A stretch of 7,413 nucleotides of DNA from Paracoccaceae bacterium (GTDB lineage: Bacteria; Pseudomonadota; Alphaproteobacteria; Rhodobacterales; Rhodobacteraceae). The notes beneath the pieces are model-generated. The model was not told the origin of the DNA. It saw only the letters and a program-made list of their open reading frames with translations, and made no database searches. The stretch's first letter is position 1. Every line of letters begins with the position of its first letter. Shown one piece after another: positions 6,034 to 7,413 of the stretch. The stretch is from contig JALSRF010000465.1 in the NCBI GenBank assembly GCA_026984895.1, positions 1-7,413 of the forward strand, read 5' to 3'. Made by a program: the position numbers and the translations under genes.

Positions 6034-6056
6034 TCGCAGGCGCGCGGCCTCGGGCG

Positions 6057-6470
6057 TCATTCGGCGGGGCGCGCCGCCGGCGCGGCCGGTCTGCCCAGCC
6101 CCTCCAGTATCGGGCAATCCGGGCGGTGGTCGCCGGCGCATTCCTCGACCAGGTGCGACAGCGTGTCGTGCATGGCGCGCAGGTCGGCGATCTTGGCCTC
6201 GATCCGTTTCAGATGCTCCTGGGCGATGCGTTTCACATCCGCGCTTTCGCGACTGTCGTCCTCGTACAGCGCCAGAAGAGCCCGGCAATCCTGGATCGAA
6301 AAGCCCAATGCCCGGGCCCGCGCCAGAAACGTCAGCTTGTGCAGGTCTTTCTCCACGAACGCCCGGTAACCGTTGGCGTCGCGAAGCGGTTTGACCAGGC
6401 CGATATCCTCGTAATAGCGTATGGTCTTGGCCGGAAGGCCGCTTTGGCTTGCCGCTTCTCCGATGTTCAT
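6057..6470 (-). CDS. cueR: Cu(I)-responsive MerR-family transcriptional regulator CueR/HmrR
   Basis: Dimeric cytosolic activator that bends the overlong-spacer promoters of copper-export genes when Cu(I) binds. At 137 residues it matches the family. Visible parts: a winged-helix DNA-binding domain (1-70, MNIGEAASQSGLPAKTIRYY, then YEDIGLV and NGYRAF), a long dimerisation helix (about 77-110), and the metal loop CAGDHRPDC with C111 and C119 seven residues apart, as in CueR. S76 in ESADVK is the serine typical of sensors for monovalent Cu/Ag/Au, and argues against Zn or Hg specificity. The C-terminal tail is Ala/Pro-rich and lacks the Cys/His cluster of the E. coli protein. AGGAGG (6479-6484) precedes the ATG by eight bases and begins on the last base of the copA stop codon, so translation with copA is probably coupled. 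Rhizobial homologues are named hmrR. Confidence 0.95.
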   Translation of the reverse strand: MNIGEAASQSGLPAKTIRYYEDIGLVKPLRDANGYRAFVEKDLHKLTFLARARALGFSIQDCRALLALYEDDSRESADVKRIAQEHLKRIEAKIADLRAMHDTLSHLVEECAGDHRPDCPILEGLGRPAAPAARPAE

Positions 6471-6478
6471 TTCGCGAT

Positions 6479-6484
6479 CCTCCT
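6479..6484 (-). promoter_or_regulatory. cueR Shine-Dalgarno overlapping the copA stop
   Basis: Minus-strand AGGAGG shares its first A with the copA TGA (6484-6486) and lies eight bases before the cueR ATG. This arrangement favours translational coupling of the exporter and its regulator. Confidence 0.75.
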
Positions 6485-7413
6485 CATTGTGCCGGGGCGG
6501 TCTGAAGGGGGGCTTCGGCGGCCGATCCGGCGGCGGCGCTTTCCTCCATCGCCGGGCGCACCCAGCGCAGGCGCAGGGCGTTCGACAGGACGAACACGCT
6601 GGACATGGCCATTGCCAGCGCCGCCAGCATCGGCGACAGCAGAACCCCGAAAACCGGATAGAGCGCGCCGGCGGCCACCGGTATCAGCAAGGTGTTGTAG
6701 CCGAAGGCCCAGAACAGGTTCTGGCGAATGTTGCGCATGGTGCGTTGCGAGATGTCGAAGGCATTGACCACGCCCCTCAGATCGCCCGAGATCAGCACCA
6801 CATCGGCGGACTCGATGGCCACGTCGGTGCCGGTGCCGATGGCGATGCCCACATCCGCCGCCGCCAGCGCCGGCGCGTCGTTGATTCCGTCGCCCACGAA
6901 GGCCAGCTTTTCGCCGTCCCGGCGCAACGCTTCCAGCGCCGCCACCTTGCCCTCGGGGAGCACCTCGGCCACCACATGGTCGATGCCCAGGCGCGTGGCA
7001 ACGGCCTCGGCGGTGGCACGGTTGTCGCCGGTGATCATCGCCACCCTCAGGCCGAGGCGGTGCAGCGCCGAAATCGCGGCCGGGGTCCCGGGCTTGACCG
7101 GGTCGGACACCGCGATGACCGCTGCCGCGCGCCCGTCGATCGCCGCATAAAGCGGGGTCTTGCCCTCGCGGCCAAGCTCGTCTCCGCGGGCGGTCAGCTC
7201 GTCCAGCGCGATACCTTCGCGCGTCATCAGCCGGTCGGCGCCGATCAGCACCCGCCGGCCCTCGACCGTGGCGGCAACGCCAAGCCCGGTGAGGGCCTCG
7301 AAACCCTCGGCGCGCGGCAGGGCATCATCGCGGGCATCGCCGGACATCGCCGCGGCGCGCACCAGGGCCCGGGCGATCGGGTGCTCCGAATTGTCCTCGA
7401 CCGCCGCGACAAG
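6484..7413 (-). CDS. copA: Cu+-exporting P1B-1-type ATPase CopA, C-terminal part (cut by window edge)
   Basis: ATP-driven inner-membrane pump moving Cu+ from cytosol to periplasm. The window holds the last 309 residues; the reading frame is open through the right edge, so the metal-binding domains, first six membrane helices, actuator domain and DKTGT phosphorylation site lie outside. Visible (numbered from the edge): NSEHPIA with the nucleotide-domain His-Pro pair (11-12); GLGV (44-47); ITGDN (127-131); VGDGINDAPAL (173-183), the Mg2+/P-domain hinge; then helix 7 with FGYN (Y239, N240) and helix 8 with MAMSS (M268, S272). The YN and M-x-x-x-S signatures are the Cu+-specific membrane ligands of the P1B-1 subgroup and separate it from Zn/Cd/Pb pumps. 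The tail after NALRLR is Ala/Pro-rich. It is the first gene visible of a copA-cueR unit. The GTG at 7360-7362 is internal and is not the start. Confidence 0.95.
   Translation of the reverse strand, partial: LVAAVEDNSEHPIARALVRAAAMSGDARDDALPRAEGFEALTGLGVAATVEGRRVLIGADRLMTREGIALDELTARGDELGREGKTPLYAAIDGRAAAVIAVSDPVKPGTPAAISALHRLGLRVAMITGDNRATAEAVATRLGIDHVVAEVLPEGKVAALEALRRDGEKLAFVGDGINDAPALAAADVGIAIGTGTDVAIESADVVLISGDLRGVVNAFDISQRTMRNIRQNLFWAFGYNTLLIPVAAGALYPVFGVLLSPMLAALAMAMSSVFVLSNALRLRWVRPAMEESAAAGSAAEAPLQTAPAQ

Noticed and set aside
5882..6056. CueR operator upstream of the oxidase
   Set aside because: I looked for a CCTTCC/GGAAGG-type dyad with a 19-bp promoter spacer and found none. The control site may lie upstream of copA outside the window.
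3869..6394. Plus-strand open frame of 841 codons
   Set aside because: It crosses the 3' part of the aminotransferase gene out of frame, then runs antisense to the oxidase and cueR. Composition is Arg/Pro/His-rich and no domain is recognisable.

Overview
The window is a GC-rich (roughly two-thirds G+C by eye), densely packed stretch of a bacterial chromosome. Gene content, codon use and protein style (MgtE, GuaD, a HisC-like aminotransferase, CopA/CueR/multicopper oxidase) suggest an alphaproteobacterium, most likely of the Rhodobacterales/Roseobacter type. That placement is inference, since no rRNA or other marker lies in the window. No tRNA, rRNA, CRISPR array, insertion sequence, integrase or attachment site was found. 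Strong G+C bias keeps stop codons rare, so several very long antisense open frames are artefacts.

Left part (1-1123): the N-terminal two-thirds of an MgtE magnesium transporter on the minus strand, cut by the window edge. A 116-bp divergent intergenic region separates it from a plus-strand gene and carries an inverted repeat and a weak promoter-like pair.

Middle part (1124-4251): guaD (guanine deaminase, plus) runs tail-to-tail into a minus-strand gene for a small CAP/SCP-domain lipoprotein, and their 3' ends overlap by 37 bp. A 204-bp divergent intergenic region with two adjacent palindromes follows. Then comes a stand-alone HisC-family PLP aminotransferase (plus) with a strong Shine-Dalgarno sequence.

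Right part (4379-7413): a minus-strand copper-homeostasis cluster. In transcription order it holds copA (Cu+-exporting P1B-1 ATPase, C-terminal 309 residues only), cueR (Cu(I)-sensing MerR-family regulator, 13 bp after copA) and a Tat-exported multicopper oxidase 175 bp further on. The likely logic is that CueR senses excess cytosolic Cu(I), CopA pumps Cu(I) to the periplasm, and the oxidase converts Cu(I) to less toxic Cu(II) there. The copA promoter, the expected CueR target, lies outside the window.

All genes belong to known families and I see no evidence of an undescribed system. The points most worth a second look are the near-palindrome upstream of the aminotransferase, the 15-bp tandem repeat in the oxidase leader, the Met-rich 12-bp repeat inside the oxidase gene, and the unknown substrate of the HisC-like enzyme.
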